Shown here: piece by piece, positions 12,237-30,627 of the stretch | How positions within the stretch are numbered: the stretch's first letter is position 1 | How the letters are laid out: each line of letters begins with the position of its first letter | Source of the DNA: Chrysomallon squamiferum | Taxonomy: Eukaryota > Mollusca > Gastropoda > Neomphalida > Peltospiridae | Reading direction: 5' to 3' | Assembly: GCA_012295275.1 (NCBI GenBank) | Contig: CM022670.1 | Location: 21,927,679 to 21,991,678, forward strand | Length of the DNA: 64,000 nucleotides | Notes under the pieces: generated by a model | The model's input: only the letters and a program-made list of their open reading frames with translations | What the model was told of the DNA's origin: nothing | Database searches by the model: none | Made by a program: the position numbers and the translations under genes

Positions 12237-12460
12237 GTTGTGTTAAACTAGACAAGGTGATCCAGGAAGACCTGGGTCGTGTTCAATGCGCACACGTTTA
12301 CTCAATATTTAGTTTAACATTATGTGTATTGTTCCTTCTTACCGCATGACGCAAACTGAATAGAAGTTATGATTGACTGATGAGATTACAGATATAACAA
12401 CTGTCAGGTTTCATTCACTGTGTGTACATTAGTCTATAAATATCTCTTTTTGTTGTTTAT
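12237..12460 (-). promoter_or_regulatory. Conserved 5' flank of gene A
   Basis: About 200 bp upstream of the ATG is shared with the start regions of C, C-duplicate, D and E. It includes a GCATGACGCAAACTGAAT block (plus-strand reading, 12344-12361), i.e. TGCGTCATGC on the gene strand, which resembles a CRE/AP-1-type site. It is probably promoter and 5' UTR. I could not place a TATA box with the right orientation in all copies. Confidence 0.45.
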
Positions 12461-13560
12461 CTGTTGTATTGTGTATTAAGGTATGTGTGTTCGTGAGTGT
12501 ATATGTGTGTATGTTTGTCTGTGTGTTTGTGTGTGAGTGTGTCTGTGTGTTTGTGTGTGAGTACGAGCGCGTACCCGTTTATAATCTTTAATATAAATAG
12601 GAGAATAGAGTTACTCACTTCATCTTTAAATAAAGGAAAACGCTCACGTATCTGAAAGTAAAGCTTTATCGCTGTTAAATCAACAGAAATTGTGGAGCCA
12701 ATTCTAACTGTTACATGATTCAACGAGTCACTTACAGCAGTTAGAGGGTGACAGCTCTTCTTCTTCTTGTAGATTCCGTCGTATGCTATTTTTGTCTGTT
12801 CTTATGGTTGTTGTCTTTAGTTAATTATTGTTAGGTTATTGAAATAGGAAAAGTATTGGACTAGATAAATTCATCTATAAACTTAGATGGTATTTATTCA
12901 TTTGTGTGTTTGTTTGTTTATTAAGTTTAAAAAATAGCAAGTATTTACTTTGGAAATGTTTATTAAAAGTTGTTTTCCAATTTGTAGCCATGATATTATT
13001 AAACAGTAATACGTATATACATACTGACATATAAGCATAAAGAAATATATACCTAAACACGCTTTCATTATTCAGTAACCACCATAAACTTACAATTAGA
13101 TACCAGCATCACTGTATAAATATGTGAGTGTGTGTTTGTGTGTGTTTGTGTGTGTACTGCGACTTTTGTGATAAAATAGTATAAGAGGGATATGTACATA
13201 ATCTTATTAATTATAATAAAAAGTCACCCAAAGAAAAAATAAAACGAATATTTCCTTCCAATAAAACCAGTAGAAGTCTATTACATGTAATTGTCAACGT
13301 CATCCATACACAGAGTGAAACCTCGTCGTTTAAAGAAATGAATGATATAAATAAGTGTGACCTACAAAGTAAGACATGTACAACATGTAACAGATGTCAC
13401 AGGCATAAAGAAACATACAAACACAGGTAAATCTACCATTCTTAAAAGAATGATTAACTTTCACAAAGTTTTTAACTAAATCATTATAAAAAAATAATAT
13501 TAATAATTATAAAACTAAATCATTTATTATATTCTCTGTGGATAAAAACTATCTGAAAGA
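12461..13560. other. Intergenic block shared with 20.0-21.0 kb and 28.7-29.9 kb
   Basis: No coding exon seen. Contains a (TG)n/(GT)n tract at about 12480-12566 and about 200 bp (12616-12790) similar to sequence at 20275-20460 and 28950-29110. It therefore belongs to the repeated intergenic unit that separates the gene copies. The right part (13200-13560) resembles the 3' flanks of genes C and D. Confidence 0.5.
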
Positions 13561-13564
13561 TATT

Positions 13565-13704
13565 TTAAATCTTCCTAATGTTCATTTCGCTGTATGGAGG
13601 TCCTTGATCAACAATTACGGCTTGCAAAGGAATATAATCATTTGCCTTTTGTTTGTTATCGTCAGATGAGAGAATAATAATTGTTCTTTCTGTAGTTGTC
13701 AGCG
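13565..13704 (-). pseudogene. Gene F: fused TM/tail exon remnant
   Basis: Reads in frame from a phase-1 acceptor: ALTTTERTIIILSS, which matches the start of the TM exon of gene C, then passes directly into DDNKQKANDYIPLQAV...GPPYSEMNIRKI and a stop, which matches the tyrosine tail. The intron, most of the TM segment and the first part of the tail have been removed by one deletion, yet the frame is kept. Without a complete TM segment and with broken upstream exons this is most likely a pseudogene. Confidence 0.7.
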
Positions 13705-14416
13705 CTGACAGTAAAATACATTATCTCTTTATAAAATACTGTTAAATGTTTAATGATTTACAATCTATACAAAGATAAATATATTAAAGGTTAAAATACA
13801 TAACATAAAAGACATTGATACTTGACATGTAGATATATCTCAATTTAAAATCAGCTATACAATTAATGCATAGATATTTTAGTGATTATATATGTATATG
13901 TGATTATCACCTTTGTAACATAATACGTAAACGATACTTGCCTGTACGAACATACAAACACAGATACAAATATAATCAAATATGTATAAAGATACAATAC
14001 ACACACACACATACATCTATATAAATGCATGCATACATTATATACTGATACATCTATACATGAATATATTTATCCTTACATACATACATACATACAATCA
14101 TATATATATATATATATATGTACTTATATGCGTACATAAAAACCTATATACATCCGCGCACACGTCCACACGCACCACACAACAAAAAAACACATACGAA
14201 GACAAATAAACAAACAGATTTGATTTGAGAATTAAAACGTCAATCAATGAACCTAATTTAGATGAGTCTAATCCAAACTTTCCACAACTACATTATGAAA
14301 ATAGTAAAATGTATTAAAGTCTTCTGTTTTACATCCGTAGAGAACATTTTAATTTTTATACTGATAGCAGTCTTATTTGTATAGCCCAAACAAACATGCA
14401 AGGAAAACCTTCTACA

Positions 14417-14482
<66 letters not shown>

Positions 14483-14911
14483 CATCATCGTCATTAAAAT
14501 TCACATGAGGTCTTTGAAATTAATTTTCCATTCAGTATACCTTTTTTTTTTTTTTTTTAACTTTTTCAGTTTATTTTGTGTTTATTTTTTAAACTTTAAA
14601 AGCTGTAGACGAATATTAGTCCGTGGAATCCTACGTTCGATCTTAACAGCAGTTATTGAGTATTAGCGCTATTAATAAAATAATTAAAATTGAGAAGAAC
14701 AAATATTAAATAAATAATGATAATTACATAGATGATGCTAAATGTTTTGACCTCTGCTATTTTCTTCAATCAGATTACAACAATAAATCAGATTTCTATG
14801 CATGATAAACATGTGTGTTAAAATCAAAAGTAATTTTATGTTACAGAATATTTATTATTTCAAAGCATACTTAATTTACTAATATAATAATTACTTCAAT
14901 GTTTGAAAATT

Positions 14912-15060
14912 CTACAGTTAATGTTCCAGTCCATCCTGCCGTACATCCTGCAGTGTCACACTTTCCTGTCTGTACGACACAAGAGGAGCTGGTGTTAACA
15001 CAGTGACGTTTTCACACAATTTGCCACAGTTAGAACCATACTTGACTTTCAGTTCACAGG
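14912..15060 (-). pseudogene. Gene F: frameshifted EGF exon remnant
   Basis: Starts as CELKVKYGSNCGKLCE, like the 51-codon EGF exons, but one A is missing in the run after that, so the frame shifts and ends at a stop. The 3' splice donor region is lost. Clearly a decayed copy. Confidence 0.75.
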
Positions 15061-15141
15061 CTAATATAATATATTATAATATAATATATTATAATATAAT
15101 ATATTATAATATAGTAGAAAATATAATATAATATAATATAA
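15061..15141. repeat. (ATAAT)n array
   Basis: Pentanucleotide-like array beginning at the acceptor of the gene F EGF remnant. Confidence 0.9.
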
Positions 15142-15244
15142 TAAAACGCAAAGTAAAATAACAGAGCAATGTAATATACATGACATAACTAAACAGTACA
15201 ACATTTAAAATAACGTAATATAATTGTATAAAATATTTAACCTT

Positions 15245-15284
<40 letters not shown>

Positions 15285-15638
15285 AAATCTATTATTAATA
15301 AAATCAGTGAAAATGGAAATAGCACCGACGTGACGTACCGCACGAAAAGCAATTAATTCATAACATCTGGTCAAAATAATGCTTATATTAGCTAATGTTA
15401 TAATATAATACAATACAATACCATACAATACAACACAATACAATATAAAATAATATAATAAAGCAATAAGGAACCAACCGATCAATCAAAAAACCAAACA
15501 AGAACTAAATATAGAAATAATGAAAATGACAAACAAAGCAGTGAATAAACAAATAAATAAATTGTGAACATCAAATATCAAGCAGTAATAAAGCATATAT
15601 CTTGTGTATGAAAGAGAAAATTAAACCAATTTTCTTAC

Positions 15639-15718
15639 AGTCAGTTGCAAAATATTTGTTAACTCTCATGAATAAAGTACGACATTCCTAGATCCACTTC
15701 CCACCAACAATAAAGCTC
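15639..15718 (-). pseudogene. Gene F: truncated FTP exon remnant
   Basis: Retains WWEVDLG and a Y-F-I-H-E strand followed by a stop, then a donor GTAAGA. The first two thirds of the FTP exon are missing. It is adjacent to an (ATAAT)n array and a poly-T tract, which may have mediated the deletion. Confidence 0.7.
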
Positions 15719-16073
15719 GTCAATCATTTTGTTATTACTTTTTTTTTCTGAAATTATGAAATTGATTTTCATATATTAGTAATAATACATATATGCATAC
15801 ATGCATCATATATACATGATTTATAACCTGTGCCCCACTGACAAGTATTGCTCAAGTAACAGTCCAGTAATTCAGAACAGAAAAGAATGTCGTTCAGCGT
15901 CCAACACTGTTGATGTCGTAAATGGCATTTCATTTTCAATTATGAGCACAATATCGTTCAGTACAGCACAAAATAAGCGCGAACGGAAAACGGATTTCGT
16001 AAGAACGATTCCACGCGTGCCTAACACAAATGAAACAATCGTTCAAGTAATCTGTGCGCTTCTTATAAAACCA

Positions 16074-16075
<2 letters not shown>

Positions 16076-16132
<57 letters not shown>

Positions 16133-16160
16133 TATTATTATAATAATAATAATAATAAAC
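16076..16160. repeat. (TAA)n microsatellite
   Basis: TAA array at the left end of the segmental repeat unit. Confidence 0.95.
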
Positions 16161-16189
16161 AAACAAACAAACAAACAAAAAATAAATAA

Positions 16190-18149
16190 ATAAAACTTAT
16201 GTCGGTATGTATTTATATATGGAATTCCTGAATTTGCATTTTATGACATTATTGTTCTTGAAATATGACACATTGAAAATATGATAGTACAAATCGTGTG
16301 TGTGTTTTGTGGATATACATAGAGTGTACAGTAGTGTACGTATATGCATGTGTATGTCTATGCTGTACCTATGTGTTGTGTTTATCTATGTATGTATATA
16401 AGTATGTATATAAATAATGTAAGTTTTTTGTCTATATGTATATTTGTCTGTGTGTTTGTAAGCTTCTGTTAGCACGCGGCGCATTTGTGCTTAAAGGAAG
16501 TTTAATCTCTCACTTACCTAATTCAGTATATGTGTGAATAGAAAACACAGTAAAATAACACAAAAGGAGAAATAAAAGTTAAAGATAAAAATAATAATTA
16601 CCTATTCATTATGATCTCAGGATCAATTTGATCATAAATAGAATATCTGGTTGAAACCGGTCCGTCATTGTGAAGAAGACAGTAGCTGATTTTACAAAGC
16701 GAATAGAGTATTATTAATTTATGTGGCTCGCTTCTACTTTTACTGGCTCGGCAACGTATCCCTGTTTAAAAATATTTAATATTTATTTATCAGAAGCTGA
16801 AATGTTACGCTTGACTTGCTCAAGGCAGGACAAATATTTTTGCAAATGCACAACAAAACCTATTCAGAGACTCAAGATTTTTTTTTTTTTTCACATAATA
16901 CCGAGTTTATGGTATGTTCGTCGTTCTCCTTTATTTCTACGTATTAATGTATTCAAAGGTTAACATTTTATTTTAATTTTCATACACAGGAGAAACACAA
17001 AATATGAAAACAAGGACAATTCTCATTAAATCAGTGGAAGTTCTATTGTCATTTACGTTTATATTTTCTCATATTTATATTGATTTATTTATTTATATTT
17101 TTATTTATCTGTTTATTTATTTTTGTTTTTCCACAGTAAATGTCAAAGTTGTGTGTGTGTTAATATTTAAAAATAAATAACAATAACAATGCAAAGTATG
17201 TCAACATGTGTGTAGTTCTGTATAAAAATACATCTTAATGTCTCACGACGACTCTAGCTAGTGAAAACAGTGACGGACAAGATCAACTCCTATCTCAGGT
17301 TGCCGGCTTCACGACAAAAATGTAAATAAATAAATATACCTCTATATCAATCAGTATACGATCCTCTCACTCATGAATATTCAGTAACCACCACAAAGAC
17401 GTCAGCACTAATGACGTTAAAAGCAGAATGACTGACACTAATGTCAATGCTCTACTTCAGATATAAAAGCCTATACACAGATTTTTCTTTTATGTTTCAT
17501 TATTCCGGAAAATACTGCTAATAATAGGGTTGGAGCGTAAAATTAACTAGTGTAACATATATAAACATGTAATAATATTAGTATTAAATTAGAATAGAAA
17601 TAGATAAAAAGAGCAAATAAATATAAATGTGTTCATATAAATATACAAATACAGGACACAACGATAAACACTCTTAAATAATGAGAGCTGTGCTGAGCAA
17701 AACTAACAACAGTGGTATCTGTGTTGTGGGGTCACCTGTGAGGTCGAGAATCGCAGGTTTCCACTCATCAGAGGTAGAATAATAATAGACTATTTACTTT
17801 TTATCATATTCAGAAGAAAAATGAATCAAGGCAGGGCATGTCGAGTTCATTGATAGATGTGAATAAAACATATTTCCCACGTCATAAAACCTCATAATAA
17901 GCAGAAGATATATTTATACATCACAAAATACTGCGTTTGAAACCCACACAGGCTTCCGATTTGTGCAAACCGCACCATCTTTTCAACGTCAAAAGTCCGC
18001 TAAGTGTCTACAAAAAATAAATATGAACTAAATGGGTTGCATTTTAGCGCTTTGGCGGGCAAGCCTTTGCCGATTACAGTTTACAGGACAAGGGCGATGT
18101 CGTCTTTAGAAATATCACATAAAGTTACGAAAGTAAAGAATGTTCTTTA

Positions 18150-18204
<55 letters not shown>

Positions 18205-18780
18205 TCATGATGATGTTAGTGGTAATAGTTAAACTAATAATAATGATGTGATTGCGATGATGCTGAGAAGAAGAATAACTAGACTGGTTGACTAAGAAAT
18301 AGACATCTTTTGCACAAAAAAACAAAATAATAATAATAAATAATAAAAAATTATTTTAAAGATTAAACAAATGGGTATTGTACATTAATAGCCTATATCG
18401 CAAATTGCTATCTTTTTTATGATTTACAAATTATTAGATATAGATAACTGCAGTTCCGGAACTCTCGCGCTTTATGTCAGTGACAGCATTGCAGTGATAT
18501 ATTACGTTTATGAATATACATTCATATATCTATGAATGTGCATGTATTCACACATTTGTCCTTTTTGTCTAGATATGTGAGTGGTTCTGTATTTACGTAT
18601 GAGTGCGTATATGTATACCTATATGTTTGTGTTCGTTATATACCAAAGTTAAAAACTATACGCATAAACTTTCAAAGCAAAAACAAAAAATTAAAAAATG
18701 TAACTGTCAAAAATGATCATTCTAATAGAAAATGTTATATATATTTCTCAACTTACCAAACTCAGTGATTCATACGAACA
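16190..18780. repeat. Intergenic segmental repeat unit, copy 1
   Basis: About 2.5 kb with close copies at about 48030-49370 and 49860-52000. Shared landmarks include GAAACCGG near a TCATTGTGA, AGCTGATTTTACAAAGCGAAT, TCTCACGACGACTCT, AAGCCTATACACAGATTTTTC and a (TAA)n tract. No intact gene seen. It carries decayed first-exon remnants at about 16518-16575 and near 18755. Confidence 0.6.
16518..16575 (-). pseudogene. Decayed signal-peptide exon
   Basis: Hydrophobic coding-like stretch ending in YTELG before a GTAAGT donor, in the position and phase of the first exons of this family. There is no in-frame ATG before an upstream stop. A copy lies at about 49773-49835. It could still act as a non-initiating alternative exon. 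Confidence 0.35.
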
Positions 18781-19210
18781 CGCACATACAGAGAGATGAA
18801 CGTAATGACACTCAGACATATATTCACACCCAACAACCACAGCAACAACAACGACTTTCCAAGGAACAGATTAAAAATGTATTTAAAAATAATCTTTAAT
18901 GTGACAAACTCAGTTTTCTCTAAGTTCAGTTGCAAAAGTTAATAGTTATTGTAATACTATATTTAACTGAGTTGAATGAGTTCTGAGCGAATTGAGGAAA
19001 CAGGCTCAAATACAAACTTGAGTGACGTAGATCACTGTGTATGATACATTGACAAGTTTATTGTTTCGTGTTTATTTTCTTCTGTTTTGTGTGTATATTA
19101 TTTAGTTTAGATTTGAAACTAATATGAAATAAACAGATATAAACAGATAAATATACGGAGAGATAGGTTTGTAAAGAGAGAGATGGACTAAGAAAAAGAT
19201 ATATATATAC

Positions 19211-19214
<4 letters not shown>

Positions 19215-19291
<77 letters not shown>

Positions 19292-19293
19292 GA
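19215..19293. repeat. (GA)n microsatellite
   Basis: Near-perfect GA/CT tract in the intergenic unit. Equivalent tracts sit at the same relative place at 27751-27830 and 52389-52508. Confidence 0.95.
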
Positions 19294-19449
19294 TCAGTAT
19301 ATAGAGAGACATAAAGATTGTTTGAATAGACAGTTGTTTATTTTTCATTGCAGGGCATTACGTTTTGTCACCTAATGAGTGTTTATTTTATATTTAGTCT
19401 AATTCACCAATAAAAAATAAAAAAAACAACACTTTTTCATATAGTATAA

Positions 19450-19552
19450 AATATTACACAAGTCTGATGTAAGGGTATTTTAAAACAGTTATGGCTATGT
19501 ATCTCTTTAAAAAATAAAAATAACGGACAACAAGGAAACACACTGCAGCCAT
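19450..19552 (-). pseudogene. Orphan first exon (start conserved, remainder diverged)
   Basis: Keeps the conserved start context GTTTAACACAACATGGCTGCAG (MAAVCF) at 19550-19552, but continues into an unrelated reading frame that ends at a stop instead of reaching HISAEFG plus donor. The upstream promoter-like block is present, but its TGACGCA core is replaced by GGTGCA. A near copy begins at 28091. Confidence 0.5.
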
Positions 19553-19900
19553 GTTGTGTTAAACTAGACACTGTGATCCCGGAAGACTTGTTGTTCTTCA
19601 AGGCGTAGACGCTTAGTCAACGTTTACTGTCACATTTTGTGTATTGTTCCTTCTTTCTCCTCGGTGCAAACTGAATATACATATGATTAACTGGGTCACT
19701 TTGCAGACATACCCTGTGTCACTCTTCATTCACTGAATATACAGTAGTCTATAAATTACTTTTATCAAATAAAACACAGCTATAATAATAATAATAATAA
19801 TAAGACCAACAACAACAACCACAACAATTTGTGCATTTATTTAAAAGATGAGGCACGAAATAAAAAATAAACGTATACTGAAAACAAATACTATTACTAT

Positions 19901-19938
<38 letters not shown>

Positions 19939-20117
19939 ATAATAATAATAATAATAATAATAATATAGTAAATAACAGCTATATTGTCTTTTCTGTTTAA
20001 AAGTTTTAAATTTATTACTTCAAATGAGTACAGTTGTTTTCTTCTGTGTGTGAGTTGCATCTATCTTTGTAGTGTCAGTATGTGAATGTGTGTGGGCGTG
20101 GGTGGGTGTGAATGTGT

Positions 20118-20142
20118 GAGAGAGAAAGAGAGAGTCAGAGAA

Positions 20143-20224
<82 letters not shown>

Positions 20225-20234
20225 AGAGAGAGAG
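20118..20234. repeat. (GA)n microsatellite
   Basis: Interrupted then pure GA tract in the intergenic block. Its homologue at 28762-28905 is a (GT)n(GA)n compound repeat. Confidence 0.95.
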
Positions 20235-20773
20235 TACCTGTTTAATCATATTTAACAGAAAAAGGAGTATAACGTTACTTCGTCATTAAATAAAGGAAAA
20301 TACACAGTTATCTAAAAATAAATCTTTTTCTGAGTTAAATCAGTATTTGTGTAACAGTGTCCGATATCTCTCGAGCAAATTATGACTTTCACAGTGATTC
20401 AGCTCGACATTTACATTAATTAGTTAGCTCTTCTTCTGCTTCTTGTAAATGCCATTGTTTGTTATTTGTTTGTGTGTTGTTTTTTATTCCTTTGTTTTTT
20501 ATTTATTTATTTAAGAACGTTAAAAAATAGCAAATGTTCATTAAAAGTTTTCAAATTTCTGTCTTCTTAGCATACAGAAATACATAGAAACATAAACATC
20601 CACGATTCAGTGACAACCACACACAGAAACATACATACACACTTGTATGTGTGTGTTTGTGTCGTGTACGTATATGTATATACTGTGACTCTGGTGACAC
20701 AAGTTATTAGAAGGATACATTTATAATCTTATTAAGTATATAAACACATTCAAACAAAAAGTAAAACAAGTAT

Positions 20774-20779
20774 TTTATT
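20774..20779 (-). other. Candidate polyadenylation signal of gene C
   Basis: AATAAA on the minus strand about 320 nt after the gene C stop, in sequence conserved with the same signal after gene D (29574-29579). Confidence 0.4.
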
Positions 20780-21099
20780 TGAATAAAACCAGTAGAAGCT
20801 ATTACATGTAGCTGTCAAGGTCATATTTACACAGAGTTAGTCTGAAAGAATTAAAATAAATGACATAAAATAAGTGCGAGTAACGAAGTAGTATATGTAC
20901 AAAAAAGAGGAAAATGTTTTATCTAAAAAGACCTCGATAGATATCATACACAAAAAATATTTCTGTTTTTATCTAACTCGTTTTAGAAAAAAAAAAGGAA
21001 AGTATTATAACGAAGGTATTTGTTATCATGGTATAGATTATTCTTTGTTGTAAACATATCCGAAAAATACTTTAAATGATGACTGTTACTTTCTTTTAA

Positions 21100-26013
<4,914 letters not shown>

Positions 26014-26270
26014 GTTGTGTTAAACTAGACACTGACATCTAGGGTCGTATTCGTGGCGCACACGTTTAGTCAACTTTTAGTCTAACATTATGTCTACTGT
26101 TCCTTCTTAGCGCATGACGCAAACTGAATACAGGTTATGATTCACCAGATTACAGTGCAGATATATCAATTGTCAGGTTTCATTCACTGTGTGTACACTA
26201 ATCTATAAAAAAAACTAACAAGCGCGTACCCGTTTATAATCTTTAATAGAAAAAGGAAAATACAGTTGCT

Positions 26271-26349
<79 letters not shown>

Positions 26350-26463
26350 CACACCTATGCACATACGTAATAATAATAATAATAAGAAGAAGAAGAAGAA
26401 GAAAAGAAAAAGCAGTATGTGATAAAAAATAAATATGCAGATCACTAAAATATATTTACTTAC

Positions 26464-26664
26464 AATTAGTTCTAAAATATATTTTGTCTTCATGGACAAA
26501 GTAGAGTTTTGCTAGATCCACTTCCCACCATGTGTAAGATTTGCCTATGGCTGTGTGCATAATGTTATCTCCATTTTGTTTTGTTACTCCATCAACAGCT
26601 GTAGATGCTTTGAAACTGTGAAGGTAAGAACTCTGGTAGGCTGTCTTTCCCTTAGCTACATTTA
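26464..26664 (-). CDS. Duplicate FTP first-half exon
   Basis: Exact protein duplicate of 24999-25199. Possibly part of an alternative 5' end of gene C, or skipped. Confidence 0.6.
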
Positions 26665-26777
26665 CTGATGAAAATGAAATGAAAAAATATTTAATAAAAA
26701 TATGAATAGCAATATCGTACACATATACCCGGCGACATACGAAGATACATACATATATATAGATAGATAGATAGATT

Positions 26778-26881
<104 letters not shown>

Positions 26882-27408
26882 TAGATAGATAGATAGATAT
26901 AGATATAGATATATGTATCATCATGCCTATGCAAGGCCCACACATATTTTTATAACAAATTCGATTGTTTATCATGTCTAATCAAATATTCGGAGATTTG
27001 TGGCAGTAACACTGCGACATTTTTCGTCAAAATAAGTGTTTTTAATCATTGCAACATTTGTGGGCAGCACATATCTACATCAGTATGTATATCTATATCA
27101 AGATCTAGGTATATACACAACACAAACATATACACACCAACGTACATAGGCATGCATAAACACACACATACAGATAGTAGGTATATACATATACTGAGAG
27201 ATATGTTTCTGGTTTAGGATTTTCAATATTCTCTGTCCTATATACAAACAATATGTACATACACACAAACATATACAGCTTAGTATTTAATTACATATTA
27301 ATTATAACCATATACGGACGAACACACACACACACATTCACACACACATGCACACATACACATGTACATACATATATCTGTGCGTGTGTGCATTTTTAAA
27401 CGACTTAA

Positions 27409-27487
27409 CAAACTCTGCTGAAATGTGAACTTGAAACTTGATAATAAAACAGAGAAAAACATAAAACTCCAAGTAAACTGTAGCCAT
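27409..27487 (-). pseudogene. Duplicate signal-peptide exon with mutated donor
   Basis: Same leader and same TTAAGT donor as 25935-26013, so the donor mutation predates the duplication. Confidence 0.65.
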
Positions 27488-27744
27488 GTTGTGTTAAACT
27501 AGACACTGACATCTAGGGTCGTATTCGTGGCGCACACGTTTAGTCAACTTTTAGTCTAACATTATGTCTACTGTTCCTTCTTAGCGCATGACGCAAACTG
27601 AATACAGGTTATGATTCACCAGATTACAGTGCAGATATATCAATTGTCAGGTTTCATTCACTGTGTGTACACTAATCTATAAAAAAAACTAACAAGCGCG
27701 TACCCGTTTATAATCTTTAATAGAAAAAGGAAAATACAGTTGCT

Positions 27745-27750
<6 letters not shown>

Positions 27751-27830
<80 letters not shown>
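27751..27830. repeat. (GA)n microsatellite
   Basis: Pure GA tract that forms the right edge of duplication unit 2. Beyond it the sequence resumes as in 19294 onwards. Confidence 0.95.
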
Positions 27831-27833
<3 letters not shown>

Positions 27834-28345
27834 AGTATGTACTGAAACATAAAGATTGTTTGAATAGACAGTTGTTTATTTTTCATTGCAGGGCATTACG
27901 TTTCGTCACCTAATGAGTGTTTATTTTACATTTAGTTTAATTCACCAAAAAAAACAACAACACACACACACTTTTTCATATAGTATAAAATATTACACAA
28001 GTCTGATGTAAGGGTCTTTTAAAACAGTTATGGCTTTGTATCTCTTTAAAAAATAAAAATAACGGACAACAAGGAAACACACTGCAGCCATGTTGTGTTA
28101 AACTAGACACTGTGATCCCGGAAGACTTGTTGTTGTTCTTCAAGGCGTAGACGCTTAGTCAACGTTTACTGTCACATTATGTGTATTGTTCCTTCTCACT
28201 GCACGGTGCAAACTGAATATACATATGATTAACTGGGTCACACTGCACACATACTCTGTGTCACTCTTCATTCACTGTATAAACAGTATTCTATGAAATA
28301 CTTTTATCAAATAAACAAAGCTATAATAATAATAATAATAATAAC

Positions 28346-28383
<38 letters not shown>

Positions 28384-28394
28384 TAATAATAATA

Positions 28395-28425
<31 letters not shown>

Positions 28426-28760
28426 TAATAATAATATAGTAATAATGGTAGTAGGAGCAGCAGTAGTAGTAGTAATAATAATAACAATAATAGTAGTAGT
28501 AGAGAGACGTAGTGGTAGTAGTAGTAGTAGGAGGAGGATTAGTGGTGGTGGTGGTAGTTTTGGTTTGTTGTAATATCAGTAGCAACAATATTAATATCGG
28601 AAGTATTTTTGCAGATGAAAACAAATATATTAGCACAAAATAACAAATAACGGCTATATTGTCTTTTCTGTTTGAAAGTTTTAAATTTATTACTTCAAAT
28701 GAGTACAGTTTTTTTCTTCTGTGTGTGAGTTGCATCTATCTTTTTAGTGTCAGTATGTGA

Positions 28761-28909
<149 letters not shown>

Positions 28910-29573
28910 TACCTGTTTAATCATATTTAACAGAAAAAGGAGTATAACGTTACTTCGTCTTTAAATAAAGGAAAATACACAGTTATCTAAAAATAAATCT
29001 TTCTCTGAGTTAAATCAGTATTTGTGTAACAGTGTAAAATATCTGTCGAGCAAATTATAGCTGTCACTGTGATTCAACAAGACATCTACATTAGTTAGTA
29101 GTTCTTTTCCTTCTTGTATATGTCTTTGTTTGTTATTTTTCGGGGTTGTTTGTTCTTCTTGTAGTCGTTATATTTCCTTATTTATTTTTATCGTTCTTTG
29201 TGTTATCAAATATGAAAAATTACTTCACTAGGTAAATACAGCTGTAATATGCATTTATTTATTTGGTTTTTTGTGTGTTGTTTTTTATTCCTTTGTTTAT
29301 TTATTTATTTAATAACGTTAGAAAATAGCAAATGTTCATTAAATTTTGTTTTCAAATTTCTATCTTCTTAGCATACAGTAATACATAGAAACAAACGCAT
29401 CCACGAAACAAATGACAGCCACACACAGAAACACACATACACACATGTATCTGTGTGTTTGTGTCGTGTACGTATATATATACTGTGACTCTTGTGACAG
29501 AAGTTATTAGAAGCATGGGTTTGTAATCTTATTAAGTATACAAACACATTCATACAAAAAGTAAAACAAGCAT

Positions 29574-29579
29574 TTTATT
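29574..29579 (-). other. Candidate polyadenylation signal of gene D
   Basis: AATAAA on the minus strand about 366 nt after the gene D stop, within sequence conserved downstream of gene C. Confidence 0.4.
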
Positions 29580-29944
29580 TGAATAAAACCAATAGAAGTC
29601 TGTTACATGAAACTGTTAAGGTCATATTTACACAGAGTGGAACCTCTTAGTCTGAAAGAATTAAAACTAGTGATATAAAATAAGTGTGAGTAACAAAGCA
29701 ATGCATGTACAAAAGAGAGGCAAACGTTTTATCTAAAAAGACCGCGATAGATATCACACACAAAAAATACATCTTTCTTTATTAATCTAATTACTGAACT
29801 TCACAATATTTATGTTTTTATCTAACTCGTTTTAGAAAAAAGGAAAGTATTTTCATGAAGGAATTTGTTATCATGGTATAGATTATTCTTTCTAGAGAAT
29901 ATATCCGAAAAATACTTTAAATGATGACTGTTACTTTCTTTTAA

Positions 29945-30627
29945 TTATGTCATGTTTATTTTGTCGTATGGAGATCCTTGGTCAACACATTCAACTTGCA
30001 AAGCATCGTAATCATTAGTGTGTCGTTGGTCATCTTGTGTGCCGTGTTGCGTGTGTCCTGAAGATCTTCTGTTACGTTCGATAGGTCCTTGATGTGAGGA
30101 AGAGGCAGAACCATTTGCATCATCAACAACAGCTTCGTACACAGGATGAGCCATGGTAGTTGCTGTAGTTTGGTTTTCTCTATTTTTCTCAAAGGTTACA
30201 GACGGCTCCGTCGGTTTGGGTCTTCTCCGATAAACCCTGAAATTGATATTTCTCTTTTCATAGAAACATCTGTTGTGATTTAAATTATAATACAGGTAAT
30301 ACACCAAGTATGATCGATCACTGATTATTGAGAAATAAATATTCTCGAGTAAATTTGTGAATCAGCGATATATTGATAAAGCATCCCTTCCTCATGAAAA
30401 TATAAACACAATTATATTTAAAACCCCCAAAAATCTAAATCTCATTTTCATAGTAATTAATGTTGACCTAAATCAAAACGTTTAATATTATCGAAAACAA
30501 GAGAAAATGCAAAATATATTTTCTTACGTAATAACAAGAATGAGGGCAGCTCCACTGAAAATCAAGGCTAAAGCTGTGATAGATGACAGAATAATGACAC
30601 TAGTCTGTGTGGTTTTCTGATCTGGAA
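29945..30627 (-). CDS. Gene D TM and tail exons (30528-30627, 29945-30236)
   Basis: The TM helix (VIILSSITALALIFSGAALI) is followed by VYRRRPKPTEPSVTFEKN, HPVYEAVV, NDYDALQVECVDQG and SPYDKINMT stop. The three tyrosine motifs are identical to gene C, while the linker between them has several substitutions. Confidence 0.85.

Noticed and set aside
12433-12443. TATA box upstream of the receptor genes
   Set aside because: The TATAAA-like sequence is in the wrong orientation for the gene strand in most copies. It is symmetric only upstream of gene A.
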